From the NCBI GenBank assembly GCA_902774205.1, contig CACYHL010000018.1, forward strand, positions 16,504 to 52,505: a DNA stretch of 36,002 nucleotides, given 5' to 3'. The notes beneath the pieces are model-generated. The model saw nothing but the letters and a program-made list of their open reading frames with translations, did no database searches and had not been told where the DNA came from. Below, in pieces: positions 7,609 through 15,417 of the stretch; the stretch's first letter is position 1; each line of letters opens with the position of its first letter. Origin of the DNA: an uncultured Bacteroidota bacterium. GTDB lineage: Bacteria; Bacteroidota; Bacteroidia; Bacteroidales; WCHB1-69. Made by a program: the position numbers and the translations under genes.

Positions 7609-8445
7609 ATGATAACAATAGAAAAAATGCAATTCAGGTACACGATGAGTCGCCCGTTGTTCCAAGATTTGGATTTGACAATGGCAAGCGGCCACATCTA
7701 CGGACTTTTAGGTAAAAACGGCGCGGGCAAAAGCACGCTGCTGAAAATCATGAGCGGGCTGTTGTTTCCGCAAGAAGGAAGCGTAACCACAATGGGCATG
7801 CCAGCGGAGGAACGCCGCAGCGAAATGCTGCAAGACCTCTACTTCCTTCAGGAGGAAATGTTTGTTCCGCGACTCACAATCAGGCAATTTGAAAAGGCCT
7901 ACGCACCGTTCTACCCCAACTTCAACCACGAGCAGTTTGAGCACTATCTCACTCTGTTTGAGGTAGATAAGGAGTTCGGATTCATTAACAAGCTTTCGCA
8001 CGGGCAGAAAAAGAAAGTGCTGATTTCGTTCGGTTTGGCTACAAATGCCAGCATTCTGCTCATGGATGAGCCGACAAACGGTCTTGACATTCCATCGAAA
8101 AGCATTTTCAGAAAGATAATGGCTGAGGCGGCGAACGAGAATCAGCTGATTGTCATCTCAACACACCAAGTGCGCGACCTTCACAGCCTAATTGACACAG
8201 TGACGATACTCGACAAGGGCAATATCATCATGAGCGCGGGCTGCGATGAAATCACCGACAAACTGCTCTTTGACGTTGACAACGAGCGCGACGGTGAGGC
8301 TGACACCATTTTCAGCGAAGAGACACCGCGCGGGACTTACCAAGTGAAAAAGAACCCCGAACACATCGAAAGCAAAATCGATTTGGAACTGCTCTTCAAC
8401 GCAGCAATTTTTAATAAAGATGTCATTACAAACATGTTCAAATAA
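7609..8445 (+). CDS. ABC transporter ATP-binding protein
   Basis: 278 residues with a complete ATPase set: Walker A GKNGAGKST (35-43), signature LSHGQKKKV, Walker B ILLMDEPTNGLD and the switch histidine in STHQ. The last 60-70 residues are a divergent C-terminal extension. It should drive the permease encoded at 8709 as a two-component exporter. This combination of ABC ATPase, permease and a YtrA-type GntR regulator is well known in Firmicutes and Bacteroidota, often answering cell-envelope stress or antimicrobial peptides. The substrate cannot be read from sequence. It is the first gene of the operon, with 6 bases to the next ATG. Confidence 0.92.
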   Translation: MITIEKMQFRYTMSRPLFQDLDLTMASGHIYGLLGKNGAGKSTLLKIMSGLLFPQEGSVTTMGMPAEERRSEMLQDLYFLQEEMFVPRLTIRQFEKAYAPFYPNFNHEQFEHYLTLFEVDKEFGFINKLSHGQKKKVLISFGLATNASILLMDEPTNGLDIPSKSIFRKIMAEAANENQLIVISTHQVRDLHSLIDTVTILDKGNIIMSAGCDEITDKLLFDVDNERDGEADTIFSEETPRGTYQVKKNPEHIESKIDLELLFNAAIFNKDVITNMFK

Positions 8446-8451
8446 AAAGCC

Positions 8452-8697
8452 ATGAAAAAGAGAACAAATAAAATATTGATAACCACTGTAATAGCAGTAG
8501 CAGTAATCATTGTAGCAGCCCTGACAATCTCCATTCAAGTCGCATACAAGCAGCACCCCGAATCATTCGAGCTGATAGAAAACGAGAACAACAACTTTTT
8601 CCAGTTCATGGAATACGACACGACAACGGAGGTGCATTTTTCTAACGACACGACAGACATTAACATTACGATAAACGATAACCAAGAAAACGATTAA
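8452..8697 (+). CDS. Small single-pass membrane protein in ABC operon
   Basis: 81 residues with one N-terminal hydrophobic helix (ILITTVIAVAVIIVAALTISI, about residues 8-28) preceded by Lys/Arg. The remaining 50 residues are acidic and Asn/Thr-rich and probably lie outside the cytoplasm. It has no family I recognise. It starts 6 bases after the ATPase gene and is followed 11 bases later by the permease gene, so it is clearly part of the operon. It could be a small accessory subunit or a secreted-side sensor of the transporter; that is inference from position. Confidence 0.75.
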   Translation: MKKRTNKILITTVIAVAVIIVAALTISIQVAYKQHPESFELIENENNNFFQFMEYDTTTEVHFSNDTTDINITINDNQEND

Positions 8698-8708
8698 ATT
8701 ATAAAGCT

Positions 8709-9440
8709 ATGAAAATCAATAATATAATCAACTTATTAAGACAATATTTCATGGAAAACTGGAAGCGCGACTTATGGTATCTCGGCTTCATCATTTTCTT
8801 CAGCATAATAAGCAGTCTTGAACCAGAAGCTTCATTAGGCATCTCAGGATTAATATCAGTAATATTCATCTTAATTTACGCTGCAAGCAGTTTCGGAGAG
8901 CTGAAGCAAAAAACATACAGTGTGCATTTTTTGATGACACCCGCCTCACTGGAGGAAAAGCTAACCACAAAAATCCTTTTGGCAAACGTATATTTTGTCG
9001 GGGCGAGTCTGCTTGCGTTATTCATCGGGCAACTCATTGGTTATCTGATTACTACGGTATCGTACGGGAAAGAAATGCTCGCCAGCGCCAACCTTTTTCC
9101 GTTCCTCATAAGCTCATGGTCAGAGTGTGCGGAATTATACATGGCAATAGCAATTCTATTCTTCGGAGGCATCTATTTCAAAGGCAGGAGCGCACTGAAA
9201 ACAATTCTGACGGTAGTTGGTATTGCCTTCCTGTATTTCTTCCTGCTTTGTATTACTATATATCTGAATTTCAAAACTATAGTTCCTGACGGCTATTCAC
9301 TCCACTCAATAAAAGACAACGCTTTCAGCTATTTCTCCAACGTTGACTCATTAGGCATTGTGCCAATTGCAAGCTGTATTATATTCATAATTTACTTCTA
9401 CGCAATGAGTTATCTGCGATTAAAAGAAACGGAGGCATAA
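8709..9440 (+). CDS. ABC-2-like permease subunit
   Basis: 243 residues with about six hydrophobic segments (starting near residues 21, 43, 90, 140, 160 and 215). The N-terminal cytoplasmic stretch MKINNIINLLRQYFMENWKRD and the FLMTPASLEEKL loop after helix 2 are typical of small ABC-2 permeases of the YtrA-regulated exporters of Bacteroidota. It pairs with the ATPase at 7609. Its TAA stop is followed directly, without any spacer, by the ATG of the GntR gene, suggesting translational coupling. Confidence 0.85.
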   Translation: MKINNIINLLRQYFMENWKRDLWYLGFIIFFSIISSLEPEASLGISGLISVIFILIYAASSFGELKQKTYSVHFLMTPASLEEKLTTKILLANVYFVGASLLALFIGQLIGYLITTVSYGKEMLASANLFPFLISSWSECAELYMAIAILFFGGIYFKGRSALKTILTVVGIAFLYFFLLCITIYLNFKTIVPDGYSLHSIKDNAFSYFSNVDSLGIVPIASCIIFIIYFYAMSYLRLKETEA

Positions 9441-9806
9441 ATGGGAATGGATTTTAACAACACTCAGCCAATCTGGATGCAGATCGTTGACGGCATTTTC
9501 GAGCAGATTCTCTCGGACAAGCTGAAAACAGGCGAAAAGGCGAAATCGGTGAGGGAACTGGCAGTCGCATACGAGGTAAACCCTAACACGGTCATGCGCT
9601 CTTACGACTATCTGCAAAACAACGGAATATTCACAAACAAAAGAGGAATCGGCTTTTTCGTTGCCTACAACGCAAAAGAGAAAGTTTTGGAAATCAGGAG
9701 AAAACGATTCTTGGAAGAGGAAGTCCCGATATTCATCAAAACGATGAAAATGTTAGGGATTGATTTTAATGAGTTGTCCTTATCTTATTTTAAATCTGAG
9801 GTTTAG
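9441..9806 (+). CDS. YtrA-family GntR transcriptional regulator
   Basis: 121 residues, the short YtrA type without a large effector domain. The winged helix-turn-helix is visible as PIWMQIVDGIFEQIL, KTGEKAKSVRELAVAYEVNPNTVMRSYDYLQNNGIF and TNKRGIGFFV. The C-terminal 45 residues form the small dimerisation helices. A start two codons later (MDFNN) is also possible. As last gene of the operon it probably represses it through the dyad at 7569-7588. Its 3' end overlaps the convergent outer-membrane gene by 27 bases. Confidence 0.92.
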   Translation: MGMDFNNTQPIWMQIVDGIFEQILSDKLKTGEKAKSVRELAVAYEVNPNTVMRSYDYLQNNGIFTNKRGIGFFVAYNAKEKVLEIRRKRFLEEEVPIFIKTMKMLGIDFNELSLSYFKSEV

Positions 9807-11033
9807 TGCTCCGTAGGCCGCGGCGGAAGTAAGACCATGCACTCCGCCTTCGAGGGAGAGGCCGAAAGCCATGTCATCTTGCAGGTCGTGAACGTATGCT
9901 ATTTCACCGCCCAAGCCAACGCCGGAATAGTTGCAGTATCTGATTGGGAGTTTGAACATGAACTGTTGCACGCAGTTGCCGGTTTTCCACTCTTTTGTGA
10001 CAGACGGCGCTATTGAAGCCATGAGTATGAAATTTGAGAAGACTGTGCCCGACAACTCCCCTGAGACTCCGATTATGATAGGATAGTAATTTCTGAAAGA
10101 CAAATAAGAGTAAACATGCAGTGATGCCGGGGTTGCGGTTGCAAATGTCCCACGCCGCGCGCTGTCGGTAACGTATCGAACAATTGAATCCATGCTGCCT
10201 TTGACACTGTTCGAGAGCTGCGCAATGTTAACCTCCAAGCCGTCAAAAGTGAAATCAAGTTTTCTTGCAAGAGAATAACTTTTGGGGTTCCAATATGTGA
10301 ACCCCAAATTTTTAGTGAAAATATATAGTTCCCATTTATTGTCTTTCGCGAACTCACCACCAAAATTAACAGAAATGTCAAATGCGCCGCCTAAGCCGTT
10401 CAAATACTGTGAACCGGCATTTTTCAAATCAAAATCAGCTTGTATGTCAATACTTTCCGAGAGTTCTGTATTGTTATGCAAGGTGAGTCCGCGCGACACG
10501 AAACCCAACTGCGCTATTCCAACTCTGAATCCGCCGCTAATGCCCAAACAGATCGTGGTGCGCTCATCTAATTTCCAGTGCGGAGTCACAAAGTCAAGTT
10601 TCAAATCCCTATAAGCTGTATATAGTGCTGAATTGTCACCCAAAATGACTTTTTCTGTCCCATATTGTTTGTTCCCATAAAAAAGTGTGTTCCAAAAATT
10701 CTTTGTGAATCTTGTCTCCGCAAAAAAACGCGCCTGATAGCTCACGCCGATTTTATAAGGTTTTTCCTTATGTTCCAACTGCCACAACGCACTTATTCCC
10801 GCACTCGCATCAACAAAAGCCCTGTTTTTCTCCCTGATACGGCTGCTCCAACTATCCTTTTCCGATCTACTGATTTTTCCACCTTGAAAATATTTGTTTA
10901 CTGCGCTGTACGACAATGAATTAGAAGCAAAATCAACATTGCTATTGACATTTATATCCATAGGGGCGCCCTCATACTGGGCAAAGATAACAGCAGGAAA
11001 AAAAAGAAGAAGAAACGGCAGCAGACGGTTCAT
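9780..11033 (-). CDS. Outer-membrane beta-barrel protein, DUF5723-like
   Basis: The ATG at 11033 gives 417 residues with a signal peptide (MNRLLPFLLLFFPAVIFAQ); the longer frame uses TTG and would overlap pdxJ. The mature protein has a YEGAPMDINVNSNVDFASNSLSY start, many alternating hydrophobic strands and an aromatic or basic end (ALNLRFKIR), as expected for a Bacteroidota outer-membrane barrel of the DUF5723 kind. No enzymatic motif is visible. It begins one base after the pdxJ stop, so it is co-transcribed with vitamin genes, although a functional tie is not obvious. Family assignment is by pattern and is moderate. Confidence 0.75.
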   Translation of the reverse strand: MNRLLPFLLLFFPAVIFAQYEGAPMDINVNSNVDFASNSLSYSAVNKYFQGGKISRSEKDSWSSRIREKNRAFVDASAGISALWQLEHKEKPYKIGVSYQARFFAETRFTKNFWNTLFYGNKQYGTEKVILGDNSALYTAYRDLKLDFVTPHWKLDERTTICLGISGGFRVGIAQLGFVSRGLTLHNNTELSESIDIQADFDLKNAGSQYLNGLGGAFDISVNFGGEFAKDNKWELYIFTKNLGFTYWNPKSYSLARKLDFTFDGLEVNIAQLSNSVKGSMDSIVRYVTDSARRGTFATATPASLHVYSYLSFRNYYPIIIGVSGELSGTVFSNFILMASIAPSVTKEWKTGNCVQQFMFKLPIRYCNYSGVGLGGEIAYVHDLQDDMAFGLSLEGGVHGLTSAAAYGALNLRFKIR

Positions 11034-11034
11034 A

Positions 11035-11757
11035 TCAGATTTCAAGTTCTTTAAGATAGCGTGTTATGGTTTCTTTCAGTCCGAGATAGAGCGCGTCGCA
11101 GATGAGCGCGTGCCCGATTGAGACTTCAAGCAGTTGCGGAATGTTTTTCGCGAAATAGTTGAGGTTGACAAGCGACAGGTCGTGCCCTGCGTTCAAGCCG
11201 ATACCCATTTCCACTGCCTTTTCGGCGGCGGTGCGATATTTTGCGATTGCCTCCGCAGGATTCTTCAGATAGTTTGCGGCGTACCCTTCCGTGTAAAGCT
11301 CCACACGGTCGGTGCCAGTGGCTTTTGCGTGCTCTATCATCACCGGATCGGGGTTGACAAAAATGGAAGTGCGAATGCCTTTTTCGTGGAATTTCCCGAT
11401 AACATCTGTCAGGAACCCGCTATGTTCCACTGTGTTCCAGCCGGCGTTGGAGGTGAGAGCCTCTGGCGGGTCGGGGACAAGAGTGACCTGCGTTGGCACA
11501 ATATCAAGCACCAAACTGATGAACTTTTCTGACGGATAGCCCTCAATGTTGAACTCCGTAGTCACAAGTTTTTTCAGGTTATAGACGTCAGCGTAACGGA
11601 TATGCCGCTCGTCTGGGCGCGGGTGTACCGTAATCCCTTCTGCCCCAAACAGTTCGCAGTCGCGCGCCACCTGAAGCAAATCGGGCATATTGCCACCACG
11701 CGCATTACGCAAAGTAGCAATCTTGTTCACATTCACACTTAATCTTGTCGTTTTCAT
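11035..11757 (-). CDS. pdxJ: Pyridoxine 5'-phosphate synthase
   Basis: Condenses 1-deoxyxylulose 5-phosphate with 3-amino-2-oxopropyl phosphate to pyridoxine 5'-phosphate, the last ring-forming step of vitamin B6 synthesis in the DXP-dependent route. The ATG at 11757 gives 240 residues starting [22 protein letters not shown], the family start; the longer frame begins at TTG. Further signatures are [14 protein letters not shown], the TLVPD strand, and [12 protein letters not shown] near the C-terminus. Length fits the family (about 240). It lies 58 bases after ribD and has a -7 element (11797-11804), so it may be transcribed both from the upstream operon and on its own. Confidence 0.95.
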   Translation of the reverse strand: MKTTRLSVNVNKIATLRNARGGNMPDLLQVARDCELFGAEGITVHPRPDERHIRYADVYNLKKLVTTEFNIEGYPSEKFISLVLDIVPTQVTLVPDPPEALTSNAGWNTVEHSGFLTDVIGKFHEKGIRTSIFVNPDPVMIEHAKATGTDRVELYTEGYAANYLKNPAEAIAKYRTAAEKAVEMGIGLNAGHDLSLVNLNYFAKNIPQLLEVSIGHALICDALYLGLKETITRYLKELEI

Positions 11758-11796
11758 AACAATTTCTTTTATAAAATATTGATTACTATCAAATTG

Positions 11797-11804
11797 CAAA
11801 ATTA
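11797..11804 (-). promoter_or_regulatory. -7 element upstream of pdxJ
   Basis: TAATTTTG on the minus strand fits TAnnTTTG, 40 bases before the pdxJ ATG. The -33 region is A-rich without a clear TTTG, so the promoter is only suggested. Confidence 0.4.
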
Positions 11805-11815
11805 CACCTTTTTTG

Positions 11816-12793
11816 TCACTTTTGTCGGAAAATATATTTCACTGTATCACCCGCCACAGAAAGTTCCTTGCTGGGCGGCGCCGGAAGAGACGGAGCCGGA
11901 ACGCCTTCGCCCCAAACCTTGTCTCCAACAAGAAGCCTTACCTCATCGTACAAATCCGCCTCAAGAAAACGGTCGAGAGTTTTTCTTCCACCTTCAACAA
12001 TTACAGATTGAATATTCTGATTATAAAGAAGTTGCATAATCTCATCCATAGAATTATTTTCAGAAGAGAGAGAAAACTGGTTATCTCCAATTTTAATCTC
12101 ATTTCTGCTTAAAATAATTGGAATAGGATTTTTACCAGAATATAATCTATTGGTTAACAGTGGTTTATCATTCTTAAAAGTATTATATCCAACCAAAATA
12201 GCGTCCTCCTCGCTGCGCCATTTGTGAGTGAGCGTGCGCAACTCCGCATTTGTAATCCAATATTTGTACTCTTTTTCGGGGTCGGGGCGAAGAACATCCA
12301 TGTATCCGTCTTTTGTCTGCGCCCATTTCAAAATAATGTATGGTCTTTTTTTATTATGGAAAGTGAAAAAACGCCTATTAAGGAAATCACACTCTTTTTG
12401 CAAGACGCCCACAGTCACCTCAATTCCGGCGGCGCGCAGGATTCCAATGCCCTTGCCATTCACTTTCGGATTCGGGTCGGTGCTGCCGATGACAACCCTT
12501 TTTACGCCGCACTCAACAAGCGCGTTGGCGCAGGGTGGGGTTTTGCCAAAGTGCGCGCAGGGCTCCAAACTGACATACATCGTGGCTTTTTTCAGTAACT
12601 CTTTATCACTCAGACTATTAATAGCATTGATTTCAGCGTGCGGACCACCATATTTTTTATGCCACCCCTCACCGACAACCTTTCCGTCAACCACAATCAC
12701 CGCCCCGACCATCGGATTCGGCTGCACACTCCCCAACCCATTATGAGCCAGTGTTATACATCTTCGCATATAGAGTTCGTCAAGCTCTTTCAT
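11816..12793 (-). CDS. ribD: Bifunctional riboflavin deaminase/reductase
   Basis: Carries out the deamination and then the reduction of the pyrimidine intermediate in riboflavin synthesis. The N-terminal deaminase domain has the zinc ligands His52 (in HAEINA with Glu54), Cys79 and Cys88 ([11 protein letters not shown]), and NPMVGAVIV near residue 26. The C-terminal reductase domain starts about residue 145 with [16 protein letters not shown] and ends with the IIVEGG-like [10 protein letters not shown]. At 325 residues it is a little shorter than the enterobacterial enzyme. Its ATG overlaps the stop of the DUF4296 gene (TAATG), implying translational coupling. Confidence 0.95.
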   Translation of the reverse strand: MKELDELYMRRCITLAHNGLGSVQPNPMVGAVIVVDGKVVGEGWHKKYGGPHAEINAINSLSDKELLKKATMYVSLEPCAHFGKTPPCANALVECGVKRVVIGSTDPNPKVNGKGIGILRAAGIEVTVGVLQKECDFLNRRFFTFHNKKRPYIILKWAQTKDGYMDVLRPDPEKEYKYWITNAELRTLTHKWRSEEDAILVGYNTFKNDKPLLTNRLYSGKNPIPIILSRNEIKIGDNQFSLSSENNSMDEIMQLLYNQNIQSVIVEGGRKTLDRFLEADLYDEVRLLVGDKVWGEGVPAPSLPAPPSKELSVAGDTVKYIFRQK

Positions 12794-13161
12794 TACTCCC
12801 CTTCATTTAAAGTCCTACGCTTTTCCTCAACTTTGCTCATAACATTTTGCATCATAATATCCGACTCATCTTTTTTCTTCATATAATAATCGGTATTTGC
12901 AATGTACTCCTCTTTTGTGATTCCGTGTTTGTGAAAGATATTGGAATAAAGTTGCGCACACACCGCCTGTTTGTCGCTATCTTCCGGCGCGTAAAAAATC
13001 TCACCTTCAGCGATATAACATTCAGCCATAATCAAAATCATGGTATCTTTGTCTATAATGCGGTATTGTGTCTCGCTATACTGTGTCGTGCCCGAGCCGC
13101 AGCCCGCAATGAACAGCATGACCGCACCGCACAAAAAAGCGATATGGAGTTTTCTACTCAT
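12793..13161 (-). CDS. DUF4296 lipoprotein
   Basis: The ATG at 13161 gives 122 residues with a lipoprotein signal (MSRKLHIAFLCGAVMLFIAGC, lipobox IAGC). An upstream in-frame ATG at 13179 would overlap the TPR gene by 26 bases and adds a poorer leader. The mature part is mainly helical (DKDTMILIMAECYIAEG, YSNIFHKHGITKEEYIANTDYY), as in the DUF4296 family, whose function is unknown. It overlaps the TPR gene by 8 bases upstream and ribD by one base downstream, so it is embedded in the operon. It is probably exposed in the periplasm. Confidence 0.82.
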   Translation of the reverse strand: MSRKLHIAFLCGAVMLFIAGCGSGTTQYSETQYRIIDKDTMILIMAECYIAEGEIFYAPEDSDKQAVCAQLYSNIFHKHGITKEEYIANTDYYMKKKDESDIMMQNVMSKVEEKRRTLNEGE

Positions 13162-14551
13162 ATTTTTTAATTTTCTCATTCAAATCATTATTAATCATAC
13201 CTTTACGCTTGGCAGTTTTCCAAGCCGACACTGCTTCATCTTTATTTCCAAGTTCCAAATATGCGTTGCCGAGCATATAGTATATTTTTGCGGAAAGCAT
13301 TGTGTCGTAGGAGAATGCCGCTGCCGACTTCAGCATTTCAACTGCTTTCTTGGCATTATTAGTGTTAAGATACGCAACGCCGATAGAATACTGCAAGATA
13401 GAATTTCCGGGGAACAGTTCAAGTACCCGCTCCGCTTCCTCTATAATCTTCTTATCTTCACGCAGTTGCGCCAAAACGAAGAAATAATCCTCCCAAACAG
13501 TGTAGCGCGAAACATCTATCGCAATCGCCTTTTCAAGCATTGTTTTCGCCGCGGCATAATCTTTATCCATAATTTTCAAGGAAGCGAGATTCGCCCACCC
13601 TTCAATCGCTTCGGGGTGCGCCTCAGTGAGAGCCGTAATCACATCATACATCTCCCTCTTGCTTATGCCCGACCGCTCGCCCGACAAAACATATTCTGTA
13701 AACATATTTTTTATTGTCGGAAGTTTCTCATCTAAAGGATAATCAGGATTTTTAATGACCTTAATCATATATTTCCAACTCTCATCGGCATTGCCTGTCG
13801 CATCGTAATATTCCGCAAGCGCGAACTGCAATTCAGGATTGTTCGGCTCGAGTTTCTGTGCCTTCTCATAATATGGCAAAGCTTTGGAATACTGTTTGTT
13901 AGCGAGATAAATATCTCCAGCTCTGATATAATTTTTCACATTGGTCGGAAATTCGGCGATAAGCTTGTCATACTCCCCGACCGCATTCTTCACATTATTG
14001 AGATAGAGCCATATATTCTTCTTTGTTTCAGTAAGTTCCTCATTATAACCGATAAGAATCTCCAATTTGTCATACACTTTAATGACATCGGTGTAACGAT
14101 CCAGATGGACGAGCGCGTCAGCTTCAGAAATCAGATAATTTTCGATATTCGGCTTCATGTCTGAAAGTTTTTTCCAGAGTTCCGCCGATTCGGAATAGTT
14201 GCCCGCCTTGTCGTACATTTGCGCCAGCTCCACCAGATACCACTCGTTGGTTTTGTCGATTGACGCCGCCTGCTTGAAATAATATGCGGCATCAGTATAA
14301 TCCTTCTGTTCAGATTTTATTTTGCCCAACATAAAATAAGAGGCATCGTGTTTGGAATTTTTTTCAAGAATGTTTCTGAAAGTCTTTTCGGCGGCTGTAA
14401 AGTTACGTGAATAAAACTCCTTAAGACCTTCGGCGTATGTTTTTGAAATCTGCCGCTCGCTGTCGCTCACTATGTTGGGCTTCTTTTTCTGCGCGGGTGC
14501 TCCGACACAAACCGCAAAGACCAATATCAGAAGGCAAAAATATTTTCTCAT
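13154..14551 (-). CDS. Secreted tetratricopeptide-repeat protein
   Basis: 465 residues with a signal peptide (MRKYFCLLILVFAVCVGAPAQ). From about residue 30 onward it is a series of TPR-like helical pairs, for example GLKEFYSRNFTAAEKTFRN, AYYFKQAASIDKTNEWY, ALPYYEKAQKLEPNNPEL, AKTMLEKAIAIDVSRY and GNAYLELGNKDEAVSAW. Such proteins are periplasmic or surface scaffolds; no partner can be named. It starts 15 bases after DUF4159 and overlaps the lipoprotein gene at its end, so it belongs to the same transcript as DUF4159, the lipoprotein and ribD. Confidence 0.88.
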   Translation of the reverse strand: MRKYFCLLILVFAVCVGAPAQKKKPNIVSDSERQISKTYAEGLKEFYSRNFTAAEKTFRNILEKNSKHDASYFMLGKIKSEQKDYTDAAYYFKQAASIDKTNEWYLVELAQMYDKAGNYSESAELWKKLSDMKPNIENYLISEADALVHLDRYTDVIKVYDKLEILIGYNEELTETKKNIWLYLNNVKNAVGEYDKLIAEFPTNVKNYIRAGDIYLANKQYSKALPYYEKAQKLEPNNPELQFALAEYYDATGNADESWKYMIKVIKNPDYPLDEKLPTIKNMFTEYVLSGERSGISKREMYDVITALTEAHPEAIEGWANLASLKIMDKDYAAAKTMLEKAIAIDVSRYTVWEDYFFVLAQLREDKKIIEEAERVLELFPGNSILQYSIGVAYLNTNNAKKAVEMLKSAAAFSYDTMLSAKIYYMLGNAYLELGNKDEAVSAWKTAKRKGMINNDLNEKIKKYE

Positions 14552-14566
14552 TTTCTGAATGACATT

Positions 14567-15232
14567 TTATCTTGTAAAAACATATTGAATAATGTTCGCG
14601 CCCATTTTCAACGCTTTGGTGCGGGTGGCTTCGGAGTCCTTGTGTACCTCAAAATCCTCCCAACCGTCTCCAAGGTCACATTCGTAACTGTAGAAACAGA
14701 CAAGCCGGCCGTCCCAGATGAGGCCGAAACCCTGTGGCGGCTTGTTGTCGTGCTCGTGTATCTTCGGCAACCCGTTCGGGAAGTCATAAGTCTGATGATA
14801 AATCGGGTGATTATAAGGCAGTTCCACGAAATCGAGTTCGGGGAAGACGAGTTTCATCTGCTTGCGGATGTAAGGGTCGAGCCCGTAGTTGTCGTCGATG
14901 TGAAGGAAGCCGCCGGAGATGAGGTAGGTGCGAAGGTTCTGAGCTTCATCGTCAGAAAAAACGACGTTGCCGTGACCGGTCATGTGCAGGAACGGGTAGC
15001 GGAACAGGTCAGCGCTGCCGACCTCCACAGTTGCGTAAGCTGGGGCAAGCGAAGTTCCAAGATTCTTGTTGCAGAAAGCTATCAGGTTCTTCAGCGAAGT
15101 GGGGTTCGCATACCAGTCGCCGCCGCCGCGATATTTCAACAGCGCAATCTGCTGCCCCGACAGCGGAAGGACCGACACCGCCGCAAATGCCCACACCGCA
15201 ACAAAACGTAAAATTTTTATTTTAAAATTCAT
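14567..15232 (-). CDS. DUF4159 protein
   Basis: 221 residues with a signal peptide (ending LPLSGQQ) and then a full DUF4159 domain: LKYRGGGDWYANPTSLKNL, PFLHMTGHGNV, LRTYLISGGFLHIDDNYG and a C-terminal KMGANIIQYVF. The domain resembles a glutamine-amidotransferase-like fold without an evident catalytic Cys and is of unknown function. In some proteobacteria I know it as the C-terminal part of large BatA/VWA-type membrane proteins; here it is a separate secreted protein beside such a gene (15418-17514). That suggests the two work together. It is separated from it by 185 bases holding two hairpin repeats. Confidence 0.85.
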   Translation of the reverse strand: MNFKIKILRFVAVWAFAAVSVLPLSGQQIALLKYRGGGDWYANPTSLKNLIAFCNKNLGTSLAPAYATVEVGSADLFRYPFLHMTGHGNVVFSDDEAQNLRTYLISGGFLHIDDNYGLDPYIRKQMKLVFPELDFVELPYNHPIYHQTYDFPNGLPKIHEHDNKPPQGFGLIWDGRLVCFYSYECDLGDGWEDFEVHKDSEATRTKALKMGANIIQYVFTR

Positions 15233-15262
15233 ATTGGTTTATTTTTTCCTATCTGGTTTTTG

Positions 15263-15306
15263 TTTCAATTTTATTTTTATTGAGGCGGTGTGCCCACCGC
15301 CTCTAC
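15263..15306. repeat. Dispersed palindromic repeat, copy A
   Basis: After the lead TTTCAATTTTATT (here with an extra TTTATT) comes GAGGCGGTG-TGCC-CACCGCCTC (15282-15303), a 9-bp stem, then TAC. It shares both flanks with copy B at 15346-15383. It may also act as a hairpin between the VWA and DUF4159 genes. Confidence 0.8.
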
Positions 15307-15345
15307 ACGTTTTCAAATTTTAATTCAAAATATTTTATGCCATGT

Positions 15346-15383
15346 TTTCAATTTTATTGATGCGGTGTGCACACCGCATCTAC
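15346..15383. repeat. Dispersed palindromic repeat, copy B
   Basis: Lead TTTCAATTTTATT is followed by a perfect 22-base palindrome (15359-15380, half-site GATGCGGTGTG) and TAC. Compared with copy A one stem pair is changed from G-C to T-A on both sides, so pairing is kept. The gap 15233-15417 contains only these two copies and A/T-rich sequence. Confidence 0.82.
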
Positions 15384-15417
15384 TATTTTCTAATTCCCAT
15401 CTCCTAATTCCTATATT

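Noticed and set aside
11035-11799. Longer pdxJ start
   Set aside because: Begins at TTG and overlaps the -7 element; the family starts at the [12 protein letters not shown] (11757).
13040-13735. 231-codon frame opposite the TPR gene
   Set aside because: Antisense shadow of a well-supported TPR gene.
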